From positions 310,001 through 374,000 of the forward strand of contig JACKAC010000001.1 in assembly GCA_020635255.1 (NCBI GenBank): a stretch of 64,000 nt of DNA, given 5' to 3'. Under the pieces are notes generated by a model that was not told the DNA's origin, searched no databases, and worked only from the letters and a program-made list of their open reading frames with translations. This DNA comes from Ignavibacteriales bacterium. Its GTDB lineage: Bacteria; Bacteroidota; Ignavibacteria; Tepidaquicellales; Tepidaquicellaceae. Numbering within the stretch: position 1 is the stretch's first letter; every line of letters begins with the position of its first letter. A program made the translations under genes and the position numbers. Shown here in pieces: positions 34,791 to 43,193 of the stretch.

Positions 34791-36725
34791 ATGAAAATCT
34801 TTTCCGTCATCATCTTTTCGCTTTTAGTAACTTTTCCGTTGATATCACAGGACAGGCGTGAGGTTGGGAATCTCGTAATGGAAGGTATCCCGGAGCAGAT
34901 CCCGTCCGATATCGAAGAGAGGTATAACCGCTATTCCAATATGCGCAGTGCGGCATTTGAGGATTGGGATTATTACGGAGAGGGTGTTTATATTACGACG
35001 CGTTTTGGTGACGTTACGCAGGTACATTATGTCTCTCAGCCGACGAAATACAGACAGCAATTAACTTTTTTTCCGGAGCCTGTCACTACAGCGATCGGGT
35101 CACCCAATCCGGAATACGACGGATTTGTGTATTATAAAGATGAAGGCGGGAATGAAAATTACCAGATATATTTCTACAACTGGAAGACGGGAAACAGTAA
35201 GATACTCACCGATGGTGTATCGCGTAACTCAGGTTTTACATGGAATAAGGATGGTACAAAGTATATCTACCGCAGTAATAAGAAGGATAAAAAGACATTC
35301 GATTTTTACGTAGCAGACATGGGGAATGTCTCAAGCGAGCGTCTCCTGCTCGACGTGAATGAAAGCGGGTGGGGAATAATGGATTGGAGCGATGATGGGG
35401 ATAGGCTATTAATGCGCAAATATATTGCGCGAACGGAATCCGAACTGTATATATATACTATCTCCACCGGTTTATTGAACCCGGTATTTAATTATGATAA
35501 TATAAAGAAAGTCTCATACGGCGATGCGTATTTCGCGCATAATGGAAATATATTTCTGGTTTCAGACGAGGACTCTGAATTCAGGACACTTAAAAATTAT
35601 AATCCTGCAACGGGCGAGATGAAAGTTCTCACGCCGGACCTTAAGTGGGACGTCGATAATGTTGCTATCTCTGATGAGGGCAGATTGCTTTGCTTTACTA
35701 CAAATGAGAACGGGTTTTCAAAGATGTATCTCATGGATGTGCTTACATTCGAATACAGTGAGGTGACGGAGATCCCGCAGGGGAATGTCTCGGGGGTTAG
35801 GTTTAGCAAGGATAATAAGACTCTTGGATTCTCAATGATAACTCCTACTTCAGTTAGAGACGTTTATACATACGATATAGATGAGTATAAACTTACACGC
35901 TGGACATTTAGCGAGATGGGCGGACTGAACCCGGATATTTTCGTTTCACCTGAACCGATATATTATCCATCATTCGATGATAGAAATATACCGGCATTAG
36001 TCTATAAGCCAAAAGTTGCTACAGGTAAGCTACCGGTTATAATAAATATTCACGGCGGACCGGAGGGGCAATCGGACCCTTCATTCAGCTCTACCATTCA
36101 ATTCTTTGTAAATGAGCTGGGTGCAGCTGTAATCGAGCCGAATGTACGGGGTTCGTCGGGTTATGGGAAAACATATCTCGATCTGGATAACGGCATGCTC
36201 CGTGAAAATTCGGTCAAAGATATAGGTGCACTGCTCGACTGGATCGCGTCTCAGCCAGAACTCGATGCTGAGAGGGTGTGTGTAATGGGCGGCTCATACG
36301 GCGGTTATATGGTGCTTGCTTCGCTGGTACATTACAGCGATAGAATAAGGTGCGGGATAGACGTTGTCGGGATAAGCAATTTCGTAACATTTTTAAATAA
36401 CACAAGTGAGTACAGGCAGGACCTTCGCAGAGCGGAATATGGCGATGAGACAGACCCGGAGATGATGAAATTCCTGGAGAGCATCTCTCCAAATAAGCAC
36501 GTAGATAAGATCACGAGCCCGCTCTTTGTGATACAGGGATTGAATGACCCGCGTGTTCCCGTAACGGAGGCAGAGCAAATGGTGCAGGCTATGAAAGAAA
36601 ACGGACGGGAGGTGTGGTACCTAATGGCAAAAGACGAAGGTCACGGCTTTAGTAAGAAGTCGAACAGGAATTTTATGATAGCAGCTGAGGTGATGTTTTT
36701 GGAGAAGTATCTTTTGGGTAATTAA
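34791..36725 (+). CDS. S9-family (prolyl oligopeptidase-like) serine peptidase, exported
   Basis: The 644-residue protein has a signal peptide (1 to about 20, ending LISQ), a beta-propeller domain (about 60-390) and an alpha/beta-hydrolase domain (about 400-644). The catalytic triad is Ser502 in GGSYGGYM, Asp586 in NDPRVPV and His618 in EGHGF; the oxyanion segment is NIHGGPEGQ. It belongs to the acylaminoacyl-peptidase/DPP group of the S9 family and probably trims peptides in the periplasm or outside. It has its own upstream region after a terminator and converges on the helical-protein gene, with 3 bases between stops. Confidence 0.93.
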   Translation: MKIFSVIIFSLLVTFPLISQDRREVGNLVMEGIPEQIPSDIEERYNRYSNMRSAAFEDWDYYGEGVYITTRFGDVTQVHYVSQPTKYRQQLTFFPEPVTTAIGSPNPEYDGFVYYKDEGGNENYQIYFYNWKTGNSKILTDGVSRNSGFTWNKDGTKYIYRSNKKDKKTFDFYVADMGNVSSERLLLDVNESGWGIMDWSDDGDRLLMRKYIARTESELYIYTISTGLLNPVFNYDNIKKVSYGDAYFAHNGNIFLVSDEDSEFRTLKNYNPATGEMKVLTPDLKWDVDNVAISDEGRLLCFTTNENGFSKMYLMDVLTFEYSEVTEIPQGNVSGVRFSKDNKTLGFSMITPTSVRDVYTYDIDEYKLTRWTFSEMGGLNPDIFVSPEPIYYPSFDDRNIPALVYKPKVATGKLPVIINIHGGPEGQSDPSFSSTIQFFVNELGAAVIEPNVRGSSGYGKTYLDLDNGMLRENSVKDIGALLDWIASQPELDAERVCVMGGSYGGYMVLASLVHYSDRIRCGIDVVGISNFVTFLNNTSEYRQDLRRAEYGDETDPEMMKFLESISPNKHVDKITSPLFVIQGLNDPRVPVTEAEQMVQAMKENGREVWYLMAKDEGHGFSKKSNRNFMIAAEVMFLEKYLLGN

Positions 36726-36728
36726 TAA

Positions 36729-38198
36729 TCAGATCGCAGTTTTCTTATTTGTAATATCGTTAATTTTCTTTTCCAGCCATACTTTATCGCCCGTGAGGTT
36801 AAGGGTATTTATCCTGTCCAGCAATTCGTCCGCTCTTTCTTTGTCCGGATCATCCTTCAGTTTTATCAGGGAATTTGTGAGATTAATAAAGTTTAACCCT
36901 TTTTCGCGTGTTATGTCGGTTACTTCCTTATGGGAGGTGACGAGATGCCTGAATGAGTTAAGCTGTGAAATAACAGCTTCATCGTACCCTAGCTCATAGA
37001 ACGATTTTACGAGCAGATATTTCATGTCAACTTTGATCATCGAATAGTCTGTTTTGATCGATCGCAGGGCTTCAATGGATTTTTCATACTCACCGCGCTC
37101 GAAGTTAATCATAGCCATTCCAAAATCCGCAAGCTCTTTATTTTCCTTATTCAAATACTTTTTATAATTTTTAATATAATCGTACGCCCAGTCTACCTCT
37201 CCAACTCGTAATGCTACCAAGACAGTATTTCGGAATCTAAATGACGTAATGATCCTTCCCGGGGCATAATGACCCAGCTTGTATTTTCTCTCGAGGTCAT
37301 AGAGACCAAAAAGATCTTTGTAAAAACTCCTGTCCCCACGGTTAATTTTATAAGTACAGACAAATTCCAGAGTGCCCATTAATTGTGACACCTCCGCGTT
37401 TTTGAGGACGGACATAGTTTTTAGTAACAGATTGTACAAATTGTGGTAATGCTCAGAATCATCCGGATTAAGGATACACATCATTCTATAGTAATAGAGG
37501 GTAAAAATACTTCCGTATTTAATATTATTTTGTTCGAGAAAATTGATAAGGTTCTGAAAATCGATCTTTTCAAAAAACACTTTAACAAATTCCCTATCTA
37601 TATCGGCGTTTAAGGCGTCTTCGTTGATCTTCATGTTTACATAAATGTCATTAAGGCGGATGAGGAAGTAGTAGATAAGATAATTTCCTTCCGATGCAAG
37701 TGATTCGAATACTTCCTTTTGTCTATCCCTGTGAAGTTTGAATTGTACGTCTATCTCCTCGAGGGTGTGCAATTGTAAAAACAGCGCTTCATCGAGTTTT
37801 TCCTTTTGGAGGATATTTTTCAGGGCTTTTCTTTCCGAAGTAAAAAGCGCATCAAGTCTTCTCATGTTTGCCTCGCTGAGAAAATCCAGAGACTTTCTTA
37901 TCTCATCGTTATTATACAGATCAATTGCAATAAATTCCTTTGCCAGCTTCAGCAGTTGTGAGCTTAGATTTCTCATGACCTGATCATTGTATTTCTCCCC
38001 AGAAAATATCTTATCATAAAGCTTTTCCTTCTTTATCAGATGTTCCGGGAAGTCGGGGTGATACTTCTTTAACTGGGCTGCAAGGCGGACAACACTCTTG
38101 TTGGAATTAAAATAAGGGGATGCAGTGAAATCGAGAAACCGTTTCATCTCCTCCTCCGACAGGGTTTTAAGTATTGATATGATCTTACTCTTATACAA
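36729..38198 (-). CDS. Helix-rich cytoplasmic protein of unknown function, SPYFN family, copy A
   Basis: The 489-residue protein starts at TTG (38198-38196), giving MYKSKIISILKTLSEEEMKRF. It has no signal peptide and no membrane helix. A conserved N-terminal block ends SPYFNSNKS (residues 27-35), then YNDQVMRNLSSQLLKLAKEF, and a long all-helical repeat-like body with YKINRG and RFRNTVLVALR. It is clearly homologous to the protein at 41242-42693 over the whole length. Helical repeats of this kind suggest a TPR-like scaffold. It is divergent from the LamG/T9SS gene at 38734, an arrangement repeated for copy B. The family is recognised only as a recurring Bacteroidota/Ignavibacteria type without known function. 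Confidence 0.85.
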   Translation of the reverse strand: MYKSKIISILKTLSEEEMKRFLDFTASPYFNSNKSVVRLAAQLKKYHPDFPEHLIKKEKLYDKIFSGEKYNDQVMRNLSSQLLKLAKEFIAIDLYNNDEIRKSLDFLSEANMRRLDALFTSERKALKNILQKEKLDEALFLQLHTLEEIDVQFKLHRDRQKEVFESLASEGNYLIYYFLIRLNDIYVNMKINEDALNADIDREFVKVFFEKIDFQNLINFLEQNNIKYGSIFTLYYYRMMCILNPDDSEHYHNLYNLLLKTMSVLKNAEVSQLMGTLEFVCTYKINRGDRSFYKDLFGLYDLERKYKLGHYAPGRIITSFRFRNTVLVALRVGEVDWAYDYIKNYKKYLNKENKELADFGMAMINFERGEYEKSIEALRSIKTDYSMIKVDMKYLLVKSFYELGYDEAVISQLNSFRHLVTSHKEVTDITREKGLNFINLTNSLIKLKDDPDKERADELLDRINTLNLTGDKVWLEKKINDITNKKTAI

Positions 38199-38460
38199 CC
38201 AAGCTGATTACTTTCAAAAAAATCTTAGAAAAGGCAAATAAATATAAAACAAAGATATAGCTTACTCATTGTAAAATATAATCAAAAATAGATTCTTTTT
38301 CATGGTTACAAATACAAAATATTTATAAACAATAGTTTAAAGTTACATTTTAAAAACTCTTTCAACAAGAAAAGTGTGTCTACCGGCTCTAAAGGTAAGA
38401 TTTTCTCATATCCTGCGCGTGTTAAAAGCAAAATCGAGATTACATATCAGGATTCTCTTA
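38199..38460. other. Upstream half of divergent region A
   Basis: This AT-rich stretch lies upstream of the leftward SPYFN gene. No ORF is supported. The first 65 bases resemble the matching region of copy B (TTTCAAAAA...ATCTTA, then AAGGCAAATAAA/AAAGCAAATAAA, then TAGCTTAC), so they probably hold the promoter of the leftward gene. On the minus strand a TATCTTTG (38257-38250) fits the Bacteroidetes -7 element, though a convincing -33 partner is not seen. Confidence 0.5.
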
Positions 38461-38493
38461 TTTGAGGCGTGTACCTTTGATGTCTTAGATTTG
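38461..38493 (+). promoter_or_regulatory. Bacteroidetes-type promoter of LamG/T9SS gene A
   Basis: TTTG (38461-38464), a 21-base spacer and TAGATTTG (38486-38493) match the Bacteroidetes consensus TTTG-N19-21-TAnnTTTG. The homologous position in copy B has TTTG-N20-TAGTTTTG. Transcription should start near 38500, giving a leader of about 230 bases. Confidence 0.72.
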
Positions 38494-38499
38494 TATAAG

Positions 38500-38733
38500 T
38501 TCTTTTAACTAAGAAAATTCATGAAGGCAATCCTGGATTTATTTTGCCGGTAAAAAAACGATTCCGCGGAAACAGGGGTAAATAACTTTTAAACTGTTAA
38601 GCCTTCGACAGACCTCTTCATCGTTTTAAAGCCGGCTTTAAACTTGAACAGAGTTTAAATAAGAAGGCAGTTCAGGATAAAAAATTTTAAAAAACAAATG
38701 TTAAACAAAATCACAACGGAGACAACTTTCAAA
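38500..38733 (+). ncRNA. Structured 5' leader RNA, copy A (candidate cis-regulatory RNA)
   Basis: Shared with copy B (43005-43193) in the same order: GAAGGC (38523-38528), a local hairpin (GGCAA with TTGCC), AACG-n-TTCCGCGGA-n-CAGGGG, a hairpin CTGT-n-GCCTTCG-ACAG, ACCTCT, CGTT, a perfect 18-bp palindrome (38625-38642) and a second GAAGGC (38663-38668) followed by TTCAGGAT. AGGGGT pairs with ACCTCT here and GCAGGGT with ACCTGC in copy B; CTGT/ACAG here is CTGC/GCAG in copy B, a compensatory change. The loop GCCTTC (38601-38606) can pair with any GAAGGC, including the one over the start codon (38736-38741). Not matched to a known riboswitch by eye. Confidence 0.6.
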
Positions 38734-41187
38734 ATGAAGGCGATCAAATTTTTTTGCTTATTATTATTTATTTGTGTTAGTGGAATTGTAATTCCCGCAA
38801 ATGCACAGAACAGGGTAGCACCCGACGGCGTTATTGAGTCGGAAATTAGCGATAATGCAATCCCTCCGAGTCCACGAGATCTCGTAAGCGGTGAAAACGC
38901 AGATATGATCTCACCCGAGATCACAAAGAATTTTTCTGCGCAGAATAATCAGACCGATGAATACGGCGGTTCTGTCGGAGGTAATTATTATATGCAGGGA
39001 CTGGGCGCAAATGCTAACTTCCTCGAGATAAACCATGACATTATTTTTAATCAGAACGCCAATGGTTCAATCGATGCCTGGGTATATGTCCAAAGTACCG
39101 GTGTACAGATCATTACCGCTAAGGGAGCAACCACTGCAACAGTCAGCTTTTCATTTTTTATTGGGTCGGGCAAATTGGGACTAAGAATGGGTAACAATCT
39201 TGTATCCAGCGATGACGCAAATAACTTTCCATTAAATAAATGGACACACGTGGCTGTAACATGGACAAGTAATGGCGGCAATTTTGATGTAAAATTTTAT
39301 ATCGACGGAGCTCAGTCAGGTACGACGCAATTACTTACAGGTCCAATGCCTCTTAACACGGATAAAGTAAGGATCGGAAGTTCGGAATACAATTCGGGAT
39401 CTTTCTCAGGCTTTATAGATGAAGTAAGGTTCTGGAACCCTGTGATCACACTAGCAATGATAAGAGCAAACCGTTTTATTGGATTAGGTGAAGACCTATT
39501 CTCTAATTTTGATGGAAGCAATTACGACGGAAGTTCATCATACACTGGTTTGCTAGCGTCCTACACTTTTAACTCGGCATTGCTTTCACTGGTGTTTGAT
39601 AATATCGGTGGTCATAATGGTATTTTGAAGGGAGCCGCAAATCTAACTACATCCTCATACGGTAACCCAATGCCATATAACAATGCTCTGTATTTTCCAT
39701 CATCAGGCGGAAACGACAACATTGTGAATATAAGAGATACGACGACTTTCAATTCCTTTATTACCACTGATGGTACAATCGAAATGTGGGTGAGATTTAA
39801 TTCTCTGCCGTCAGCGACAACACATTTGATCTCCAAAGGCGGAAGTTCACCAACGAACTCTTTCCTTCTTGGAGTGAATAGTTCGGGCAAATTATTCTTT
39901 AATATTGCCGGTAATGCTGTAACTTCGACAGGTCCTTCAATACCTGCATCAGACTGGACCCACGTGGGAGTATCCTGGAACGATCAGGGCAGTAACTTTT
40001 TGGTGAAGTTTTTTCTTAACGGTGAATTAAACGATAGCTTGATATTAAATGCTGCAAATCTCCCAACAAATTCGGATCCTATCAGGCTGGGTGTTTCCCA
40101 GGCATTTCCCGGCGGATTAAGCCCGGTCAATGCTTACATTGATGCTATCAGGATATGGAATGAAGATCTATCATTAGATAGTTTGAGAAGGTTCGTATTT
40201 GCATCATCTTCAGCATTAGAAGAGACTGTTACTAACAGGCTTTTAGCTGCATGGGATTTCGACGGTACATTAGTACCGCGCGGAAGATTTTCTACAATGC
40301 GCGGAACATTCACCACCGCTACATCTAATACATGCAGATTCAGCGCATACACCAATGAAGCATCGGTAACCGGTCATGTTTTGGATCTTGATCTTTTTGG
40401 ACATCCAACAACAATAAAAAGACCGGGAAATTTCGGGTCGGTATTTCCATATGGTTCATATATTCATCCTGTTTTCACAACGCTTCCGGATAACGATCCA
40501 AACGGAGTTTCAGATGTTATAACGGTTGGACCGTCTTTCCCTGATGAAAATGTTAATACAGTTGAGCTTTTTCTCTCGCTGGAAGGTACGAGAGTGAGCG
40601 ATATTTCGGTGACATTAACCGCTCCTAACGGGCAGACAAGAACGGTTGTAAACAATCACGGCGGTACTAACAATAATATCTTAACATTCTTCTTCGATGG
40701 CGCTACAGCTAATTTAACGTCACCTGAATTTCCGGCTCCATGGAGTCACGGGGTTAAGCCCTCAGAATCATTCGGCAACTTCGGTAACTCGCAAGCAAGA
40801 GGAAACTGGACCATAAAGGTCAGTGACGGATCAGCAGGAGTTGAACATACATTTTTTGGATGGGGTATAAGGCTTAACGGTTTGAGTACAGTTGGCATTC
40901 AGCAAACTACATCAAATATACCGGAAAGGTTTGAACTGTCGCAGAACTACCCAAATCCCTTTAATCCATCGACTGCAATAAATTTTGCTCTACCAAAAAG
41001 CAGTTTAGTAAAGCTGAAAGTATATGACATAGTGGGGAGGGAAGTAGCAACTCTAGTTAATGAAGAACTGAGCCCAGGAGCATATGAATATACTTTTGAC
41101 GGATCACAGCTTACCAGTGGAGTATATTTCTACAGAATCGAGGCTGATGGATTTACGGAGATAAAGAAAATGATGCTTGTTAAGTAG
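38734..41187 (+). CDS. T9SS-exported LamG-LamG-P-domain protein, copy A
   Basis: Start set at ATG 38734 (MKAIKFFCLLLFICVSGIV, signal peptide ending NAQ), 817 residues. An ATG 12 codons earlier is unlikely because the copy-B start aligns here and a GGAG lies 12-15 bases before. Domains: LamG-like jelly roll 1 (about 85-235: NANGSIDAWVYVQST, TDKVRIGSSEYNSGSFSGFIDEVRFW cited in parts), LamG 2 (about 300-480: IEMWVRFNSLPSATTHLISKGG in part), a proprotein-convertase P-domain-like beta domain (about 590-725: VSDVITVG, WTIKVSDGSAG, GWGIRLNG) and a T9SS type A sorting domain (last 85 residues). LamG and P domains usually bind glycans or proteins. It is probably surface-anchored or released. Function unknown. 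Confidence 0.88.
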   Translation: MKAIKFFCLLLFICVSGIVIPANAQNRVAPDGVIESEISDNAIPPSPRDLVSGENADMISPEITKNFSAQNNQTDEYGGSVGGNYYMQGLGANANFLEINHDIIFNQNANGSIDAWVYVQSTGVQIITAKGATTATVSFSFFIGSGKLGLRMGNNLVSSDDANNFPLNKWTHVAVTWTSNGGNFDVKFYIDGAQSGTTQLLTGPMPLNTDKVRIGSSEYNSGSFSGFIDEVRFWNPVITLAMIRANRFIGLGEDLFSNFDGSNYDGSSSYTGLLASYTFNSALLSLVFDNIGGHNGILKGAANLTTSSYGNPMPYNNALYFPSSGGNDNIVNIRDTTTFNSFITTDGTIEMWVRFNSLPSATTHLISKGGSSPTNSFLLGVNSSGKLFFNIAGNAVTSTGPSIPASDWTHVGVSWNDQGSNFLVKFFLNGELNDSLILNAANLPTNSDPIRLGVSQAFPGGLSPVNAYIDAIRIWNEDLSLDSLRRFVFASSSALEETVTNRLLAAWDFDGTLVPRGRFSTMRGTFTTATSNTCRFSAYTNEASVTGHVLDLDLFGHPTTIKRPGNFGSVFPYGSYIHPVFTTLPDNDPNGVSDVITVGPSFPDENVNTVELFLSLEGTRVSDISVTLTAPNGQTRTVVNNHGGTNNNILTFFFDGATANLTSPEFPAPWSHGVKPSESFGNFGNSQARGNWTIKVSDGSAGVEHTFFGWGIRLNGLSTVGIQQTTSNIPERFELSQNYPNPFNPSTAINFALPKSSLVKLKVYDIVGREVATLVNEELSPGAYEYTFDGSQLTSGVYFYRIEADGFTEIKKMMLVK

Positions 41188-41214
41188 AAATTATTTTACA
41201 TTCCCTTTGTTTCG

Positions 41215-41238
41215 AAAGCCCCTTAAATGGGGCTTTTT
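41215..41238 (+). terminator. Strong rho-independent terminator after LamG/T9SS gene A
   Basis: AAAGCCCC (41215-41222), loop TTAAAT, GGGGCTTT (41229-41236), then T. It also lies just after the stop of the leftward copy-B gene at 41242, so it may serve both strands. Confidence 0.88.
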
Positions 41239-41241
41239 AAT

Positions 41242-42693
41242 TTACAGTAGCTGATCTGCTTTTTCAAGAAGCCATTTACGAGAGGCTATACTCTCCTTTT
41301 GGATCTTTCTCTTTATATCCGATACTTTTGACTTTTTGGGGTTTGATTTCTGTTTAGCGAGGTTAGTTACAGCATTAAGAAAGTTAAGATGCGATGCTCT
41401 TGTTGATGGAGCAATATTCTCGTTAGAGTTGATAAACTGCCGGAATGAGTTCAGGGCAGAAAGAAGTGTTTCGATATAATCGAGTTCATAGTAAAGCTGG
41501 ATTGTCAGGACTCGCATGTCAAGCTTAGCGATATACATGTCAGTCGAAAAATCCCTTAGGTTTTCAAGTGCGTTTTCATAATCTTTCTTTGAGAATAATA
41601 AATAACTGCGAGCGATATCGGCAATTACTTTACCGTCAGTTGTGAGATGTTTTTTATAATCATTCACGAAATTATCTGCCCAATCATATTCTTCCTCCCT
41701 ATAAGCACACAGGAAAATATTTCTGAATTTCATTGCCGTAATATGCGACATGCCTCCAAGTAATAGTATCTTATGTTTGATAGCCAATCTATAAGCATCG
41801 TACATTTCGGTATTAAACTTCGTTTTGCCCCGGTTTATTTTATTTACACAGTATGTCTCGATAGAAGTAAATATCGTATAGAGTTCTTCATTATTAAGTG
41901 TATCCAAACTTTTTTCGAAAAATTCTCTTAGTTTGAAATAATATTCTTCTTTTTCCGGATACATTATACAGAGAATTTTGTAAAAGTAAATACCGGCAAT
42001 AGAAGCAAACTCAATATTTTTATTATCAACATATTTGCTGATCTTTTCAAGGTTTGTATTTGAAATAAATTCCTCGACCAGATTCACATCGAATCGAGCA
42101 TTATAGGCATTTTCGTTTACCTTTATATTATTATAAAGAATAGACAGCTGAACAAGGAAGGAGAATATATAATATTCTCCCTGCTTCAATATCACCTCGG
42201 GTACTTTTTGCTGTTTATCTCTGGTAAGTATGAAATTAATTCTTTCAAGTTCCATCCTGTACAAATTATAGAACCTCGGATCAGGAACATTATTTGTAGA
42301 TAAAAATTCTTTTTCAAGTAATTTTAATTCGGATTGATAAATATTATCCAGCTTTTTTAGGCTTAGCTTTCGCAACAGATTGAAGCTCTTTTCATGTTCA
42401 TTTTCTTCATAGAATTCTATAGAGAGAAAATTTTTCGACAGTTTTAACATCTGTGAACTTAGATTCTTCAATGTTTGCTCATTGTATTTTCCGCTTGGGA
42501 AGATCTTTGCAAATATATTTTCCTTCAATAGTCCCGGTGAAGTAAAAGCAGGATAAAAGTTTTTAAGAACATTGAAAAATTTGACCAGGTTTGTTGATTT
42601 ATTAAAATATGGGGACGATACAAAATCACCGAAGCGTTTCAGCTCGTCACGATCGAGTGTTTTCAGAAAGTCTATTATCTTACTTTTATGCAT
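41242..42693 (-). CDS. Helix-rich cytoplasmic protein of unknown function, SPYFN family, copy B
   Basis: The 483-residue protein starts MHKSKIIDFLKTLDRDELKRFGDF with SPYFNKSTN at residues 27-35, YNEQTLKNLSSQMLKLSKNF, NKINRGKTKF, a KFRNIFLCAYR block and a Lys-rich C terminus. It is homologous along the full length to 36729-38198 but quite diverged, so the duplication is not recent. No signal peptide or membrane helix is seen. It is divergent from LamG/T9SS gene B at 43194. Keeping both partners and the leader RNA in each copy suggests the genes work as a unit. Confidence 0.85.
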   Translation of the reverse strand: MHKSKIIDFLKTLDRDELKRFGDFVSSPYFNKSTNLVKFFNVLKNFYPAFTSPGLLKENIFAKIFPSGKYNEQTLKNLSSQMLKLSKNFLSIEFYEENEHEKSFNLLRKLSLKKLDNIYQSELKLLEKEFLSTNNVPDPRFYNLYRMELERINFILTRDKQQKVPEVILKQGEYYIFSFLVQLSILYNNIKVNENAYNARFDVNLVEEFISNTNLEKISKYVDNKNIEFASIAGIYFYKILCIMYPEKEEYYFKLREFFEKSLDTLNNEELYTIFTSIETYCVNKINRGKTKFNTEMYDAYRLAIKHKILLLGGMSHITAMKFRNIFLCAYREEEYDWADNFVNDYKKHLTTDGKVIADIARSYLLFSKKDYENALENLRDFSTDMYIAKLDMRVLTIQLYYELDYIETLLSALNSFRQFINSNENIAPSTRASHLNFLNAVTNLAKQKSNPKKSKVSDIKRKIQKESIASRKWLLEKADQLL

Positions 42694-42966
42694 TTCCGGC
42701 TGTTACTTTTCTATTTCAAAAATCTTAAACAAAAGCAAATAAACTACTATACATTAATAGCTTACATTTAGTCCATTCCCAGAAAACCCTGAAATAATTG
42801 ATTTTGGCGATTACTTTTCCAGATATTTTTACTCTCTGAATATAGTTATTACTTTTCTAAAAAAACCTAATTAAAAATTATCCACATTTTAGAAGCAAAG
42901 ATAGCATTATTTTCAAAACACTAATAAACCATCCGGTTTTAGCTAGTACTTTCATACTCACTTCAT
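42694..42966. other. Upstream half of divergent region B
   Basis: This AT-rich gap has no supported ORF. The part next to the leftward gene resembles the corresponding part of region A (TTTCAAAAATCTTA, AAAGCAAATAAA, TAGCTTACAT). A single TTATCCACA, a perfect DnaA-box sequence, lies at 42878-42886; one box is not evidence of an origin. Confidence 0.5.
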
Positions 42967-42998
42967 TTTGATTGAGCAGTATAGTCATCCTAGTTTTG
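42967..42998 (+). promoter_or_regulatory. Bacteroidetes-type promoter of LamG/T9SS gene B
   Basis: TTTG (42967-42970), 20 bases, then TAGTTTTG (42991-42998). The sequence after it (TATATAAGTTCTTA) parallels TATAAGTTCTTT of copy A. Transcription should start near 43005. Confidence 0.72.
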
Positions 42999-43004
42999 TA
43001 TATA

Positions 43005-43193
43005 AGTTCTTACAAAAATTTTTTGAAGGCATCCGATATTTATTGTCGGCTAGACGGTACCGCGGAGCAGGGTATGTTCACTAATTGAACATCTGCTTGC
43101 CTTCGGCAGAACCTGCAATCGTTTAAGCCGGCTTTAAAGTGAAGGCATCAGGATGAAAAATTTGAAAGTAAAATTAAAATGGAGAAGTCAAAA
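43005..43193 (+). ncRNA. Structured 5' leader RNA, copy B (candidate cis-regulatory RNA)
   Basis: Elements in order: GAAGGC (43025-43030), hairpin TCCGA/TCGG, ACGGTACCGCGGAGCAGGGT, a strong local hairpin ATGTTCA-CTAAT-TGAACAT, hairpin CTGC-TTGCCTTCG-GCAG, ACCTGC closing on GCAGGGT, CGTTTAAGCCGGCTTTAAA, and GAAGGC (43141-43146) followed by ATCAGGAT. The start codon again sits in ATGAAGGC (43194-43201). The loop GCCTTC (43099-43104) is therefore faced by three complementary copies, as in leader A. The mutually exclusive pairings could switch ribosome access. The ligand or trigger is unknown. Confidence 0.6.

Noticed and set aside
38698..38733. Upstream ATG for LamG/T9SS gene A.
   Set aside because: It would place 12 polar residues before the signal peptide and absorb the ribosome-binding site; the copy-B start aligns with 38734.
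42878..42886. Perfect DnaA box TTATCCACA.
   Set aside because: A single box without a cluster, AT-rich unwinding repeats or dnaA/dnaN nearby is expected by chance in 64 kb; not an origin.
43055..43075. GGTACCGCGG in leader B resembles the T-box consensus (GGTGGNACCGCG).
   Set aside because: The GGTGG part is absent, leader A has ATTCCGCGGA at this place, there is no stem I specifier or terminator arrangement, and the downstream gene is not an amino-acid gene.
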